From positions 1-5,905 of the forward strand of contig JAQIDA010000156.1 in NCBI GenBank assembly GCA_027858275.1: DNA of 5,905 bases, in the 5' to 3' direction. Source of the stretch: Candidatus Kapaibacterium sp. GTDB lineage: Bacteria; Bacteroidota; Ignavibacteria; Kapaibacteriales; UBA2268. Of this stretch, positions 5,139 through 5,905 are shown piece by piece (position 1 is the first letter of the stretch; every line of letters starts with the position of its first letter). The translations under genes were made by a program, and so were the position numbers. The notes beneath the pieces are model-generated. The model was not told the origin of the DNA. It did no database searches and worked only from the letters and a program-made list of their open reading frames with translations.

Positions 5139-5456
5139 TTATTCGTCTGTTTTCTTTAATTCGTAATCGACTTTTAATTCATAGTCGGTTTTTTCTTCAG
5201 GCGTTTTTTCTATCGTACTTTCGATAAATTCTCTGACTGCAGGTTTAATAAAATGATCGTCTAAATCGAAATTAACCAGATGGCGTGCTAATATACCGGC
5301 TTTCGTTTCCATCGGCGACATGCTGTTGAGAACAATCACATTTTCGTCATTGACCGTGCAACCCGCACTGTCAAACTTTCCGCTGCCTCTTCGAACTTGC
5401 AGCCCGACTTGTTTCGCAACGCTTTGTAATTCCTGATATATTTCTTTCATTTTCAT
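5139..5456 (-). CDS. Conserved-looking hypothetical protein (105 aa), coupled to the membrane protein before it
   Basis: A small soluble protein with no signal peptide or membrane segment. An N-terminal helix (about residues 3-17) leads to V-R-R-G-S-G-K-F-D-S-A-G-C-T-V (21-35), then a strand V-I-V-L-N (40-44), a helix (49-61) and F-I-K-P-A-V-R-E-F-I-E (69-79). I have the impression of similar short uncharacterised proteins in Bacteroidota/Chlorobiota with a G-x-F-x-G-G-x-C-x-V pattern, but cannot name a family. The charged C-terminus holds a repeated pentapeptide, D-Y-E-L-K, at 91-95 and 97-101. The start ATG (5454-5456) overlaps the TGA of the upstream membrane protein gene in an ATGA junction, and GGGGAAG (5464-5470) lies 7 nt before it, so translational coupling is likely. 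The single Cys33 makes a lone metal site unlikely. It converges on the CoA-transferase gene with a 24-nt gap in which no good terminator is seen. Confidence 0.75.
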   Translation of the reverse strand: MKMKEIYQELQSVAKQVGLQVRRGSGKFDSAGCTVNDENVIVLNSMSPMETKAGILARHLVNFDLDDHFIKPAVREFIESTIEKTPEEKTDYELKVDYELKKTDE

Positions 5457-5890
5457 GCGGATTCTTCCCCGTTAGTATTGGATACAAACAGGGTCGATTT
5501 ATCCAAGGGTCGCCATGCTAAAATCAGCATACTTGTTGCTCCCGCAAGAAGTGAGATTACTGCCGGCAGGCTCAGATCTTTGAATCTCCCGATGAAATAC
5601 TCCCTAACCGCAGGATCGCCGAAGGAAGTGATCGTGCCGTCGTTCAGGGCGTAGTTCAGCTGAACATCATAATAGATCAAATATGATTCAACCGGAGCTG
5701 TAAGAAAGAACATCACAAATGCCATGAACATCCAACCGTGCATTTTTAAATCTTTACGATGCATGAAACAAAGGATGATTGCTGACAACAATGCAACAGA
5801 GTATCCGGCTGCCGTATAAAATGCAGTCACGGCAAACAAGTGAACTGTGTGCAGGCCAATTGTATCATTGAATCCGTCTTTCAACAGCAT
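5453..5890 (-). CDS. Uncharacterised multi-pass membrane protein, start possibly beyond the right edge
   Basis: At least 145 aa with three clear membrane segments at about residues 17-42, 51-74 and 106-127. Between the first two is a short basic loop (H-R-K-D-L-K-M-H). Histidines at 14, 17, 44 and 51 lie near the membrane faces (H-T-V-H; H-R-K-D-L-K-M-H), which could suggest a metal or haem site, but this is speculation. The C-terminal tail is polar (S-N-T-N-G-E-E-S-A). The ATG at 5888-5890 has no ribosome site, and the frame stays open through the five codons to the window edge (V-P-G-S-E before the Met), so the true start may lie outside and a further helix may be missing. It overlaps the 105-aa gene by 4 nt. 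I do not recognise the family. Confidence 0.7.
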   Translation of the reverse strand: MLLKDGFNDTIGLHTVHLFAVTAFYTAAGYSVALLSAIILCFMHRKDLKMHGWMFMAFVMFFLTAPVESYLIYYDVQLNYALNDGTITSFGDPAVREYFIGRFKDLSLPAVISLLAGATSMLILAWRPLDKSTLFVSNTNGEESA

Positions 5891-5905
5891 TTCAGAACCG
5901 GGAAC

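Noticed and set aside
5131..5140. AAGTCGACTT palindrome between the convergent stops, as a bidirectional terminator
   Set aside because: The perfect 10-bp palindrome has no loop, the surrounding bases do not extend a stem, and there is no T-tract on either side.

Overview
The window looks like chromosomal sequence from a member of the Bacteroidota/Chlorobiota (FCB) lineage. The strongest pointer is a DUF3078-type outer-membrane protein gene, a family centred on that group. AT-rich intergenic DNA, a second beta-rich exported protein and a short conserved-looking 'VRRGS.KF..AGC.V....VIVLN' protein fit the same lineage. I cannot place the genus from sequence alone; a relative of Ignavibacteria or Kapabacteria is an inference. 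I see no rRNA, tRNA, CRISPR array, insertion sequence, phage gene or integrase.

Layout. Seven of the eight main genes are on the minus strand. From right to left on that strand: a membrane protein of at least 145 aa whose start may lie beyond the right edge (5453-5890), coupled by an ATGA overlap to a 105-aa soluble hypothetical (5139-5456). A TTG-initiated EamA/DMT-family transporter follows (2786-3682), then a 93-aa thioredoxin-like protein with a CSVC active site (2297-2578). Next is a 209-aa exported beta-rich protein (1550-2179) with two possible very small ORFs behind it (1440-1556 and 1314-1400). The DUF3078 protein (348-1211) comes next, and 22 nt further on the 5' part of an MscS-type mechanosensitive channel (2-325) runs off the left edge. 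The only plus-strand gene is a complete 398-aa family III CoA-transferase (3918-5114). It is divergent from the EamA gene across a 235-bp intergenic region and convergent, with a 24-nt gap, with the 105-aa gene.

How the genes work together. Much of the window concerns the envelope: two probable outer-membrane proteins, a mechanosensitive channel, a DMT transporter and an uncharacterised membrane protein. DUF3078 plus mscS is the clearest transcription unit, and the ATGA-overlapped pair at the right is the clearest translationally coupled pair. The CoA-transferase stands alone, with no neighbour that names its substrate. I do not see a multi-gene defence, secretion or biosynthetic system. The most unusual material is the 338-bp stretch at 1212-1549, which holds a chain of overlapping tiny ORFs including a leucine-rich membrane-peptide candidate with a Shine-Dalgarno match, and the uncharacterised gene pair at 5139-5890.
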